Of a stretch of 64,000 bases of DNA, positions 1 to 7,114 are shown piece after piece. The notes beneath the pieces were generated by a model. That model was not told where the DNA came from and ran no database searches. It was given only the letters and a program-made list of their open reading frames with translations. The stretch lies in assembly GCF_003143755.1 (NCBI RefSeq), contig NZ_QFRI01000001.1:310001-374000 (forward strand), in the 5' to 3' direction. The DNA is from Algibacter marinivivus (GTDB lineage: Bacteria > Bacteroidota > Bacteroidia > Flavobacteriales > Flavobacteriaceae). The translations under genes and the position numbers were made by a program. Numbering within the stretch: position 1 is the first letter of the stretch; each line of letters opens with the position of its first letter.

Positions 1-1
1 A

Positions 2-817
2 AAAAAGTTTGAGCTACTAAACATTAACCAAAACTCATTAGAATACGGCCTCAAAAAAGTACGCAGACTTGGTCATTCCATGGAATTCGAACAAATAAAA
101 GACTATGTTTTAGGTGATGATTTACGTACTATAAACTGGAAAGCCACTGCAAAGAAAAACCAGTTAATGGTTAATCAGTTTCAAGACGAAAAATCACAAC
201 CCGTGTATTCAATAATCGATAAAGGGCGCATCATGAAAATGCCTTTCAACGGTTTAAGCCTTCTCGATTACGCCATAAACGCATCACTCGTTATCAGTAA
301 TGTGGTTTTAAAAAAGCACGATAAAGCAGGTATGTTATCGTTTTCAAAACGCATTCAAAATGTAGTTGTTGCCGAAAGACGCAGCTCCCAAATGCAACTC
401 ATTCTAGAAGCGCTTTACAACGTAAAAACAGATTTTTTCGAGAGCGATTTCAGTAGGTTATATGCCAGTATCAAAAGGCACATTACCCACCGAAGCCTTA
501 TTTTAATGTACACCAATTTTGAAACATTAGATGGTTTAGAGCGCCAACTCCCTTATTTAAAAGCCATTTCTAAAAGTCATTTATTGGTCGTTATATTCTT
601 CAAAAACACCGAACTAAACAGCCTAATCGACAACAAAGCAGAAACCATCGAACAGGTTTACGACAAAGTCATTGCAGAAAAATTCGCCTTCGAAAAACGC
701 CTCATCGTCAACGAGCTCAAAAAATACGGCATCCACTCCATCCTCACAACTCCAGAAAACTTAACTATAGACACTATAAATAAGTATCTTGAAATAAAAG
801 CAAGAGGTTTATTATAA
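2..817 (+). CDS. DUF58 domain protein, 5' end cut by window
   Basis: The reading frame is open from base 2, so the gene begins upstream and only its C-terminal part is seen. The ATG at 80 is internal: the codons before it continue the family motif, which reads roughly VRR.G.S.EFEQIKDY followed by GDD.RTINWKATA. These are hallmarks of the DUF58 family. In Bacteroidota, DUF58 proteins usually sit beside a MoxR-type AAA ATPase and von Willebrand A domain proteins (Bat operon). The last ~190 residues are soluble and resemble a degenerate vWA fold. The exact biochemical role of DUF58 is unknown. The MoxR partner cannot be seen because the upstream DNA is outside the window. Confidence 0.85.
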   Translation, partial: KKFELLNINQNSLEYGLKKVRRLGHSMEFEQIKDYVLGDDLRTINWKATAKKNQLMVNQFQDEKSQPVYSIIDKGRIMKMPFNGLSLLDYAINASLVISNVVLKKHDKAGMLSFSKRIQNVVVAERRSSQMQLILEALYNVKTDFFESDFSRLYASIKRHITHRSLILMYTNFETLDGLERQLPYLKAISKSHLLVVIFFKNTELNSLIDNKAETIEQVYDKVIAEKFAFEKRLIVNELKKYGIHSILTTPENLTIDTINKYLEIKARGLL

Positions 818-926
818 TTTTGGGCGTTACCCGAAAAGGGTCGAGCTTTCACTACTCAATCCCTCCTACGTCGGGGATTTCAAACATGCCGTTCAATCCC
901 TAACGCAGGCTTATTTGCTGGCTAAT
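813..926. repeat. Interspersed intergenic repeat, copy A (degenerate)
   Basis: Starts with TTTTGGGCGTTACCCGAAAA then GGGTCGAGCTTTC and ends with TCAATCCCTAACGCAGGC followed by TTATTTGCTGGC. The same two ends occur, in the opposite orientation, around 6572-6685 and 49595-49707. The centre differs from those copies. It lies directly after the DUF58 stop codon, so it may also be transcribed as a 3' structure. No coding capacity. Confidence 0.7.
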
Positions 927-965
927 TTTTTAAATCGACAGTTTATTTTATTTTTTGAGAGGTTT

Positions 966-1034
966 GTTTAACGATTTTGTGTATAAAGCGCAGCTATCCC
1001 GCAGGGTAGCTATAATTTATAGACATTGTTGTAA
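966..1034 (-). other. Long imperfect hairpin, attC-like, at the 3' end of the accessory gene
   Basis: The nested inverted repeat has an inner arm AGCTATCCC (992-1000) pairing with GGGTAGCT (1004-1011) with one bulged T and a GCA loop. The outer arm TGTGTATAAA (978-987) pairs with TTTATAGACA (1016-1025) with one mismatch. The left outer box GTTTAAC (966-972) fits the RYYYAAC consensus of integron attC sites. The right box GTTGTAA (1028-1034) fits GTTRRRY only partly. It sits a few bases after the stop of the minus-strand gene, where a cassette attC would be. It could instead be a transcription terminator, but no long T-tract follows. Confidence 0.35.
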
Positions 1035-1039
1035 TTCGT

Positions 1040-1813
1040 TCATTTTTCAAATTCATTTCTTAATAGTTCATCTAGATTCCTCCAAAAGACTAAAGAATAC
1101 TGCGCACAGTTTTGCTGTGACTTACTTTTAGTTGTTATTAACTCGAACCATTCTTCTTTTGGTTTATACTTAGCAACTGTTTCCGCCAGCATGAACTGAG
1201 TTTTACAATTGTCAACTGTTCTAAATCTTAGTTTAGAAAGTTTGTTTATGTCTATTTTTCCTTTTGAAAAAAGTCCGTTTTTAATAGGTAAACTCTTATC
1301 AAACCAATCAAGAAGCTCACAAACTGAGGATCTCCCTCCTTTGTCTTGATGAATTCCAATTACTCTAAATAGGGCTTTGTTCTCCAATTTGTTTTGATAG
1401 CTAAATATATCGCCAACGTTGAATTTTGAATCTTCTCGGTAAACTTTAGCAATTCTTTTTTCCTTAGGTTGATTGATTAAAAGTTGCTGTTTGAGTTTTG
1501 TAATCACAATCTCTCTTTTCTTCAAATTCTTAGTGTCTTCTTTCCATCTTTCAAGGTCAGATCCCTTATCAATAATTTCAAGAGTCTTTTCAAGAACTCG
1601 ACCAATAAGTCTTCCTGTTTTCCATTGTGTATCTGCTAAGGCAAACCAAAATACTGAATTTTCATCGCTATCAATTATTGAATCTCTGTATTCCTTTTCA
1701 AGTGTAGAGGTAGCTTCTTCTGAATTAAGCCCGTCACCAATTAATTTTTTGAAATCATCTCTAATATCGCACGCTAAATCATCTGAATAAATGGCTGGTC
1801 CCCAAACTCCCAT
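1040..1813 (-). CDS. Uncharacterised accessory protein starting MGVWGP
   Basis: 257 residues, soluble, no signal peptide or membrane segment. The N-terminus has the pattern G.WG..I.SDD.A.DIRDD followed by a conserved block with FWFALADTQW, which I associate with a scattered family of hypothetical proteins in unrelated bacteria; I cannot assign a function. The middle is basic and probably helical, and the C-terminal part looks like a small beta-rich domain. It is isolated: convergent with the DUF58 gene and divergent from the DUF2141 gene, with an attC-like hairpin directly behind its stop. That context suggests a horizontally acquired single-gene cassette (inference). Confidence 0.75.
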   Translation of the reverse strand: MGVWGPAIYSDDLACDIRDDFKKLIGDGLNSEEATSTLEKEYRDSIIDSDENSVFWFALADTQWKTGRLIGRVLEKTLEIIDKGSDLERWKEDTKNLKKREIVITKLKQQLLINQPKEKRIAKVYREDSKFNVGDIFSYQNKLENKALFRVIGIHQDKGGRSSVCELLDWFDKSLPIKNGLFSKGKIDINKLSKLRFRTVDNCKTQFMLAETVAKYKPKEEWFELITTKSKSQQNCAQYSLVFWRNLDELLRNEFEK

Positions 1814-1962
1814 AGGTATTTCTTATTATATGTATTACAATATTTCGCAGATATAAAGTCGTTTTAGTTTTTATATCCGACCTTAAACGAAAGTAGCAGA
1901 TTTTTTTTACAAAGTCAAATAATAAACTAAATCGATATTAAAATGTGTGTAGCTGGCTAAAA

Positions 1963-2035
1963 AACAATTCATCATTAAAAAACCACAACTCAGTAACAAC
2001 AATTATAAAAATGGCTGTTAGTGTTAGATATTTGA
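1963..2035 (+). promoter_or_regulatory. Promoter module shared with the GIN lipoprotein gene
   Basis: A 31-bp element (1963-1993, beginning AACAATTCATCATTAAAA) and a TTAGATATTTGA box (2024-2035) recur upstream of the gene at 9012 with the same 61-bp offset. The second box resembles the Bacteroidota -7 motif TAnnTTTG with a G at the first position. The start codon of the DUF2141 gene is 27 bp after the box. Confidence 0.55.
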
Positions 2036-2062
2036 CCTGTTTAACACATAAAACCATATATC

Positions 2063-2488
2063 ATGAAGACATTAACATTAATCATCGCACTAGTATTATC
2101 AGTAAACCTTAGTAACGCTCAAGAAGGTGCAGAAAAAGGAAAAACAATTACCGTAACTATAGAAAACATAACCAATAATAACGGTAGCGTTATTTTAGGA
2201 CTTCATACTGAAGACACCTTTATGAAAGGTCAAGGTATTATGAATGCTGAAAGCAAAATTGTTGACGGAAAAATTACAGTAACTTTTAAAAATGTAGAAG
2301 CAGGAAGTTATGCTATTATGGCATTGCATGATGAAAATGATAATAAAAGAATGGATTTTCAAGAAAACGGTATGCCTAAAGAATCTTACGGAATGTCTAA
2401 CAATCCTGAAATGTACGGTCCTCCTCAATTTGCATCAGCTAAATTTGATTTAAATGATGACGATTTAGATTTAAAAATCATATTCTAA
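2063..2488 (+). CDS. DUF2141 domain secreted protein
   Basis: 141 residues with a clear Sec signal peptide (cleavage after NLSNAQ, about residue 19). The mature part matches the DUF2141 family: a small beta-sandwich with the ITVTF.NV..G.YAI...HDENDN..MD core and the G.P.E.YG.SN motif. The acidic DENDN stretch could bind calcium, but this is inference. Function in the cell is unknown; it is likely periplasmic or outer-membrane associated. An RDD membrane protein follows after 7 bp and shares the transcript, and a strong terminator ends the pair at 2993-3027. Its promoter region shares a spacing-conserved module with the GIN lipoprotein gene at 9012. Confidence 0.9.
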   Translation: MKTLTLIIALVLSVNLSNAQEGAEKGKTITVTIENITNNNGSVILGLHTEDTFMKGQGIMNAESKIVDGKITVTFKNVEAGSYAIMALHDENDNKRMDFQENGMPKESYGMSNNPEMYGPPQFASAKFDLNDDDLDLKIIF

Positions 2489-2495
2489 AAAAACC

Positions 2496-2993
2496 ATGTT
2501 AATACTAAAAAGGTTTCTAGCTTTTTCTATTGATTATCTTATCATTATAAGTTATGCAGTACTGTTGTTTATTATAACACAAAGCTTATCAAATGGATTA
2601 AACTTAAGCCTTACCAGCTCAAAACCAATACAAAACCAGCTAGTTGCCTTTTTTACCTTAACGCTTCCAGTGATTATTTATTCGGTATTAACTGAACGAA
2701 GTTCTAAAAAAGGCACCATTGGAAAACGTGTTATGAATATTTGTGTTGAAGCAAAAAAAGGAAATATCTTAAAACGTAATATTTTAAAATTTTTACCTTG
2801 GGAGTTGGCTCACATTGGCGTGCATTGGATCTATTTTTATGAAACCACTAATAAAGAAAGTCCTATTTGGGTTTGGGTACTTTTAATTGTTCCACAACTT
2901 ATTATAATAGTTTATATAACAAGCATCATATACTCAAAAGGCAGAATTAGTCTATATGATAGATGCTCTGAAACAATAATCTCATCAAAATAA
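2496..2993 (+). CDS. RDD family membrane protein
   Basis: 165 residues. The N-terminus has the RDD signature (KRF.AF.IDYLII) within the first transmembrane helix, followed by three further hydrophobic segments near 45-65, 115-130 and 130-150. The conserved GKR.M motif lies near residue 75 and a second arginine/aspartate pair (SLYDR) near the C-terminus, as in other RDD proteins. Proposed roles of the family include ion or small-molecule transport, but none is certain. It lies 7 bp after the DUF2141 gene and the terminator begins inside its stop codon. Confidence 0.88.
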   Translation: MLILKRFLAFSIDYLIIISYAVLLFIITQSLSNGLNLSLTSSKPIQNQLVAFFTLTLPVIIYSVLTERSSKKGTIGKRVMNICVEAKKGNILKRNILKFLPWELAHIGVHWIYFYETTNKESPIWVWVLLIVPQLIIIVYITSIIYSKGRISLYDRCSETIISSK

Positions 2994-3027
2994 AAAAGCG
3001 ACCTTAAACATTTTAAGGTCGCTTTTT
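2993..3027 (+). terminator. Intrinsic terminator after the RDD gene
   Basis: AAAAAGCGACCTTAAA and its perfect reverse complement flank a 3-base loop, ending in a T-run. The stem core GCGACC is the same as in the terminator after oxyR, so oxyR is insulated on both sides. The following ~200 bases before oxyR hold no other clear feature. Confidence 0.9.
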
Positions 3028-3226
3028 AAAAACTAATTTTAAACTAATCAAACTAAACTAATGCTTTAGACGGTTTTACTTAACAAAACTTTCAGCATCT
3101 ATATATTTTTTTATTGGTTTATAATTCAATACTATTATGACTACTACAAATTTAATTTATAATTAACGCCTACATCTATAAATTTTATTGATAGTTTTTA
3201 TATTTTTATAGCCTAAATTGATATAC

Positions 3227-4168
3227 ATGACTATTACCCAATTATATTATGTTTTGGCAGTTGCCGAAAACCAAAATTTCACAAAAGCTGCTGAAAAATG
3301 TTTTGTAACACAACCTACATTGAGTATGCAAATTCAAAAGCTTGAAGACCAACTTGATGTTCAGATTTTTGATAGAAGTAAAAAACCTATTGAACTTACT
3401 GAAGTTGGTAAAAAAATAGTTACCCAAGCTAGAAATATTGTAAACGAATCTTATAGAATTCAAGACATTGTAGACCAGCAAAAAGGCTTTATTGGTGGTG
3501 AGTTTAAGTTAGGCATAATCCCAACGGTTATGCCAACCTTACTGCCTATGTTTTTAAAGAATTTTATAAAGAAACACCCAAAAGTTAAACTTAAAATTGA
3601 AGAGCTTACTACTGAAGAAATTATAACAAGAATTAAAGATGGCCATTTAGATGCTGCTATTGCAGCCACACCTTTAGAAGATGAAAGCATCAAAGAACGC
3701 GTACTGTATTTTGAGCCTTTTGTTAGCTATATACCTAAAGGACACCGCTTACATTCTAACAAAAAAATTGAAGTTTCAGATTTAGATATAAATGACATGC
3801 TACTTCTTGAAGATGGGCATTGTTTTAGAGACGGTGTTATTAATTTATGTAAAATATTCAAAAACCACTCTGATGATCAGTTTCAATTAGAAAGCGGAAG
3901 TATTGAAACTTTAATAAAATTATCAAATGAAGGTTTAGGTATGACACTTCTACCCTATTTGCACACTCTAGATATTAACGAAAAAGAAAAAGCAAACTTA
4001 CATTACTTTAATGAACCTTCTCCAGCTAGAGAAGTGAGTATTATATATCATAAAAGTGAATTAAAAATGCAGATTATAGAAGCTTTACAAGATGTTATTT
4101 CTGGAATAATACGAGGTGCTATTGCTTTTCAAAATGTAAAAATAATAAGTCCGCTACCTAAAAAATAA
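3227..4168 (+). CDS. oxyR: OxyR-type peroxide-sensing LysR regulator
   Basis: 313 residues from the ATG at 3227, preferred over a TTG three codons upstream because MTITQLYY is the family start. Residues 1-65 form the LysR winged helix (LYYVLAVAENQNFTKAAEK). Residues 90-300 form the substrate-binding-type sensor. The diagnostic LLLEDGHCFRD motif puts the peroxidatic cysteine at residue 199 and the resolving cysteine at 208, the same numbers as in E. coli OxyR. In the family, oxidation to a disulfide activates genes for catalase, alkyl hydroperoxide reductase and Dps; none of these lies in this window. The gene is monocistronic between two nearly identical terminators. Confidence 0.93.
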   Translation: MTITQLYYVLAVAENQNFTKAAEKCFVTQPTLSMQIQKLEDQLDVQIFDRSKKPIELTEVGKKIVTQARNIVNESYRIQDIVDQQKGFIGGEFKLGIIPTVMPTLLPMFLKNFIKKHPKVKLKIEELTTEEIITRIKDGHLDAAIAATPLEDESIKERVLYFEPFVSYIPKGHRLHSNKKIEVSDLDINDMLLLEDGHCFRDGVINLCKIFKNHSDDQFQLESGSIETLIKLSNEGLGMTLLPYLHTLDINEKEKANLHYFNEPSPAREVSIIYHKSELKMQIIEALQDVISGIIRGAIAFQNVKIISPLPKK

Positions 4169-4176
4169 AGTGTATT

Positions 4177-4206
4177 AAAAAAGCGACCCGTGGGTCGCTT
4201 TTTTTT
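4177..4206. terminator. Bidirectional terminator between oxyR and the 65-residue gene
   Basis: AAAAAAGCGACCC and its complement around a one-base loop, with A-runs on one side and T-runs on the other, so it can end transcripts from both convergent genes. The stop codon of the minus-strand gene overlaps the T-run. Confidence 0.9.
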
Positions 4207-4402
4207 ATGGTTTTAAATAAATTAGACATTGATTTAGTTCCGGGTTTTGCTGTACAAGAGAATGAATAAAAATTTTAAGCTCTTCAATCTCATAAGGCAG
4301 TAATCTTTGTAGTGCCTTTTGTACTTCTTTGCAAAACAACGTTGTGTCAAAACTAACTTTATTAAGTACAGTTTTGGTATACTCTAGCATTGCTCTTGCC
4401 AT
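4205..4402 (-). CDS. Small conserved flavobacterial protein, function unknown
   Basis: 65 residues, no signal peptide or membrane segment. It starts MARAMLEYTKTVL, has a single FCKE cysteine, and ends with the motif NPELNQCLIYLKP. I recognise this as a small protein that recurs in Flavobacteriaceae, but I know of no function. It looks all-helical and could be a regulator of another protein (speculation). It is convergent with oxyR and shares its terminator. The ~120 bases upstream hold no TAnnTTTG box that I can see. Confidence 0.75.
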   Translation of the reverse strand: MARAMLEYTKTVLNKVSFDTTLFCKEVQKALQRLLPYEIEELKIFIHSLVQQNPELNQCLIYLKP

Positions 4403-4525
4403 ATTAGTGTTAAGGTTTAAGGTTTGTATTAAATAGTAGATTTGTGAATAGGCTTGTTTGTTTATTGAACTCTAAATTTACTAAAAAATTGTAAAAATCT
4501 ATCTTTTTAATAGGACTTTAACACA

Positions 4526-5326
4526 TTAAAATCTATTATCTCCATCCAATAAATCTCCAATACCCCCTAAAATACTGCCTTCTCCTTTACTTTTCCTTCC
4601 TGCTCTTGGGGCACTAGCTAATACTCTTCCTGCAAGCCTGCTAAATGGTAAAGATTGGATGTAAACCGTTCCTGGACCTTGTAGCTTAGCAAAGAATAAA
4701 CCTTCGCCTCCAAATACAGTATTTTTAATACCACCAACAAACTCGATATCGTAATCTACAGTTTGATCAAAACCTACAATACAACCTGTATCAACTTTTA
4801 AAGTTTCTCCAGCTGCTAATTCTTTTTTAGCCATGGTACCTCCTGCATGTACAAATGCCATACCATCACCTTCTAGTTTTTGCATGATAAAACCTTCGCC
4901 TCCAAAAAGTCCGCGACCTAATTTTTTTGAAAACTCAATACCAACACTAACCCCTTTTGCTGCACATAAGAATGCATCTTTTTGACAAATAAATTTTCCA
5001 TTAAACGCTGTTAAATCAATTGGAATAATTTTTCCTGGATAAGGTGATGCAAATGATACATTGCGTTTGCCCACTAAGTCGTTATAAAAAGCAGTCATAA
5101 ATAAACTTTCTCCAGTAAGGATACGTTTTCCTGCGCCTAAAATTTTTCCTAGAAAGCCTGTATCTTTTTGAGAACCATCTCCGAATATGGTTTCCATTTT
5201 AATCCCATCGTCCATCATCATGAAGCTTCCAGCTTCAGCTACAACACCCTCTTGTGGGTCTAGTTCTATTTCTACGTATTGCATTTCTTCGCCGTAGATG
5301 CGATAATCTATTTCGTGTGATGTCAT
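4526..5326 (-). CDS. TIGR00266 / AIM24 family protein
   Basis: 266 residues, soluble. The sequence shows the glycine-rich repeated beta structure of the AIM24/TIGR00266 family: [12 protein letters not shown] near residues 31-42, [21 protein letters not shown] around 141-163, and [25 protein letters not shown] close to the C-terminus. The fold is a tryptophan-RNA-attenuation-protein-like beta roll. The bacterial role is unknown; the yeast relative is a mitochondrial inner membrane organiser. The C-terminal tail is glycine and serine rich ([15 protein letters not shown]). Probably monocistronic; the 160 bases to the next upstream gene show no obvious promoter match. Confidence 0.92.
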   Translation of the reverse strand: MTSHEIDYRIYGEEMQYVEIELDPQEGVVAEAGSFMMMDDGIKMETIFGDGSQKDTGFLGKILGAGKRILTGESLFMTAFYNDLVGKRNVSFASPYPGKIIPIDLTAFNGKFICQKDAFLCAAKGVSVGIEFSKKLGRGLFGGEGFIMQKLEGDGMAFVHAGGTMAKKELAAGETLKVDTGCIVGFDQTVDYDIEFVGGIKNTVFGGEGLFFAKLQGPGTVYIQSLPFSRLAGRVLASAPRAGRKSKGEGSILGGIGDLLDGDNRF

Positions 5327-5487
5327 TTTTTATTGTTTTTTGTTGATTCGTTTATATGTTGATTTGTTTTGGGTTTTGTTACAAGTTTTTTTAAAATTCC
5401 AAACTGAGACTAAATTTATTTTCTCACAAAGGCAATAAGTCGCAAAGAATTAAGAGACTTATTGACTACTGAGACTGAGACTTTAAA

Positions 5488-5943
5488 CTAGCTCTTAACT
5501 TTTACGCTCCACTCAAAATTGAATGTTGACACCACAACATCATCTTCATTTACGCCTACTGATTGCATCCATAGGGTTTGTCCTTCTCCTGTTTCAATTG
5601 CTTTTTTAAGTACTTCATCAATCGCTTTTCCATCATTGCACGTAAATCTTATTTTTCCTGTGGCTTTTTTTGTAAATGTAGCATTGTTTGATGTGACTAA
5701 CATAGAGACTCTTTTACCAGATTCTTGAATCTTACTGATCATTAATGCACCTGTTGAAAACTCTGCTGCCATACCTTGTACTGCCCAAAACATAGACTTA
5801 AAAGGGTTTTGGTTTATCCATTTAAATTTAACACCTACAATACATTTCTCGTTATCTATATGCTTTGTTCTTACCCCGCAAAAAAAAGCTACTGGCAGTT
5901 TGAACATGGTGTAAGTATTTAGTTTTGCTGGTGTTAAAGCCAT
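5488..5943 (-). CDS. DUF4442 hotdog-fold protein
   Basis: 151 residues, no signal peptide. The pattern F..PVAFFCGVR followed by V.FKW.NQNPFKSMFWAVQGMAAEFSTG is typical of DUF4442, a hotdog-fold thioesterase-like family. The FWA.Q.MAAE.ST segment is the central helix that in active relatives supplies catalytic residues. Substrate unknown; an acyl-CoA or acyl-carrier-protein thioester is the family-level guess. The gene is divergent from the DUF4870 gene. Confidence 0.9.
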   Translation of the reverse strand: MALTPAKLNTYTMFKLPVAFFCGVRTKHIDNEKCIVGVKFKWINQNPFKSMFWAVQGMAAEFSTGALMISKIQESGKRVSMLVTSNNATFTKKATGKIRFTCNDGKAIDEVLKKAIETGEGQTLWMQSVGVNEDDVVVSTFNFEWSVKVKS

Positions 5944-6052
5944 TATATGTGTTTTAATTTTTCACTAAGTTATGAAATTAAAAGCTATTGCTAAATGTTA
6001 AATTTTTGTTAATTTTTAGTACTATGCGTAACAAAGTACCTTCTTTTAGACA

Positions 6053-6060
6053 TATATTTG
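6053..6060 (+). promoter_or_regulatory. -7 promoter box TATATTTG
   Basis: Matches the Bacteroidota sigma-ABfr -7 consensus TAnnTTTG exactly, 41 bp upstream of the DUF4870 start codon. No convincing -33 TTG at ideal spacing. Confidence 0.5.
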
Positions 6061-6101
6061 CATAAGAAACTATTATATGTTTTAATCAATCATTAAAAAT
6101 C

Positions 6102-6548
6102 ATGTTAGATACTCATCAAAAAAACATCGCAACATTTATACATTTATCTACCTTTAGTAGATTCTTTATTCCGTTTGGAAACTTTATTGGGCCAATAATT
6201 TTATGGAGTGCTAATAAAGAGAAATCGGAGTTTATTGATACCCATGGGAAGCAGGCTATAAATTTTCAGATTAGTGTTTTTCTATATGCAGTAATTTTAG
6301 GAACCTTGACGATTCCGTTTTTTGTTTTTAAAATTTTTAACGGTATTGACTTTATAGATTTTCATGGTTTTGAAAGTTTCCATATTAATATTGGAAAACC
6401 TTCTCCTCTACTTTACATTGGTGGCTTTTTAGGTGCCTTTGCAGTAATTGGTTTTATTATTGAACTAGCCTTAATTGTTGTTGCGAGTTTAAAAGCTAGA
6501 GATGGGCAGGTTTATAAATATCCGTTAACTATTAATTTTTTAAAATGA
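6102..6548 (+). CDS. DUF4870 domain membrane protein
   Basis: 148 residues with three hydrophobic segments near 20-35, 60-85 and 105-130. The block KSEFIDTHGKQAINFQISVFLY is the core of the DUF4870 (Tic20-like) family. Role unknown in bacteria. It is followed after ~20 bp by interspersed repeat copy B, then by the PadR-PspC-GIN envelope cluster. Confidence 0.88.
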   Translation: MLDTHQKNIATFIHLSTFSRFFIPFGNFIGPIILWSANKEKSEFIDTHGKQAINFQISVFLYAVILGTLTIPFFVFKIFNGIDFIDFHGFESFHINIGKPSPLLYIGGFLGAFAVIGFIIELALIVVASLKARDGQVYKYPLTINFLK

Positions 6549-6571
6549 CACTATGTTTAAGAAAGCGTTTA

Positions 6572-6685
6572 GTTAGCAAATATGCCCGCGTTAGGGATTG
6601 TAGTGGATAGCCCACAGCCTGACGAAGGAAGTGCGAGGACTTGTAACGGAAAGCCCGACCCTTTAGGGTAACGCCCAAATTATAA
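6572..6685. repeat. Interspersed intergenic repeat, copy B
   Basis: Runs from GTTAGCAAATATGCCCGCG to AACGCCCAAATTATAATT. It shares GTGGATAGCCCACAGC, GCGAGGACTTGTAACGGA and AGCCCGACCCTTTAGGG with copy C at 49595-49707, and its two ends with copy A at 813-926. It is much richer in G+C than the DNA around it. It fills most of the gap between the DUF4870 gene and padR. Confidence 0.8.
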
Positions 6686-6772
6686 TTTTAGAATACAAAT
6701 TTCATCAAAAAATAATCATCAATCAAATCAATCAAAAAATGAACAGTTTCACAACATTAAACGAATGACACT

Positions 6773-7114
6773 ATGAAGATAGAAAACACAAAAGCACAAA
6801 TGCGTAAAGGGGTTTTAGAATTCTGCATACTATCTGTTTTAAAGGATGACGATGCGTATGTAGCAGAAATTCTGGGTACCTTAAAAGACGCGAAGTTGCT
6901 GGTTGTTGAGGGCACCATTTACCCTTTATTAACGCGACTTAAAAACGCAGGACTTTTAAATTACAGATGGGAAGAATCGACCTCTGGACCTCCAAGAAAA
7001 TACTACGGTTTAACCGAAACTGGCAAATTATTTTTAAAGGAATTAGCCACCACTTGGAGTGAATTACACAATGCAGTAACTATAGTAACAAGCCAAAAAA
7101 CAACAAAGAAATGA
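6773..7114 (+). CDS. PadR family transcriptional regulator
   Basis: 113 residues: the short form of PadR with only the winged-helix domain. The core reads MRKGVLEFCILSVL, then the recognition region GTIYPLLTRLKNAGLL.Y.WEES.SGPPRKYY.LTE.G, all diagnostic. PadR proteins are usually repressors responding to small molecules. Its stop overlaps the start of the PspC gene by 4 bp, so the two are translationally coupled and PadR probably regulates the envelope cluster itself. Confidence 0.93.
   Translation: MKIENTKAQMRKGVLEFCILSVLKDDDAYVAEILGTLKDAKLLVVEGTIYPLLTRLKNAGLLNYRWEESTSGPPRKYYGLTETGKLFLKELATTWSELHNAVTIVTSQKTTKK

Noticed and set aside
1473-1790. Plus-strand frame of 105 codons antisense to the accessory gene at 1040-1813
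   Set aside because: It is serine-rich without domain features, and the minus-strand frame has a family-type start.
1845-1885. Inverted repeat around GATATAAAGTCG and TTTATATCCGAC as a second attC
   Set aside because: Arms are short and AT-rich and lack the boxes expected for an attC.
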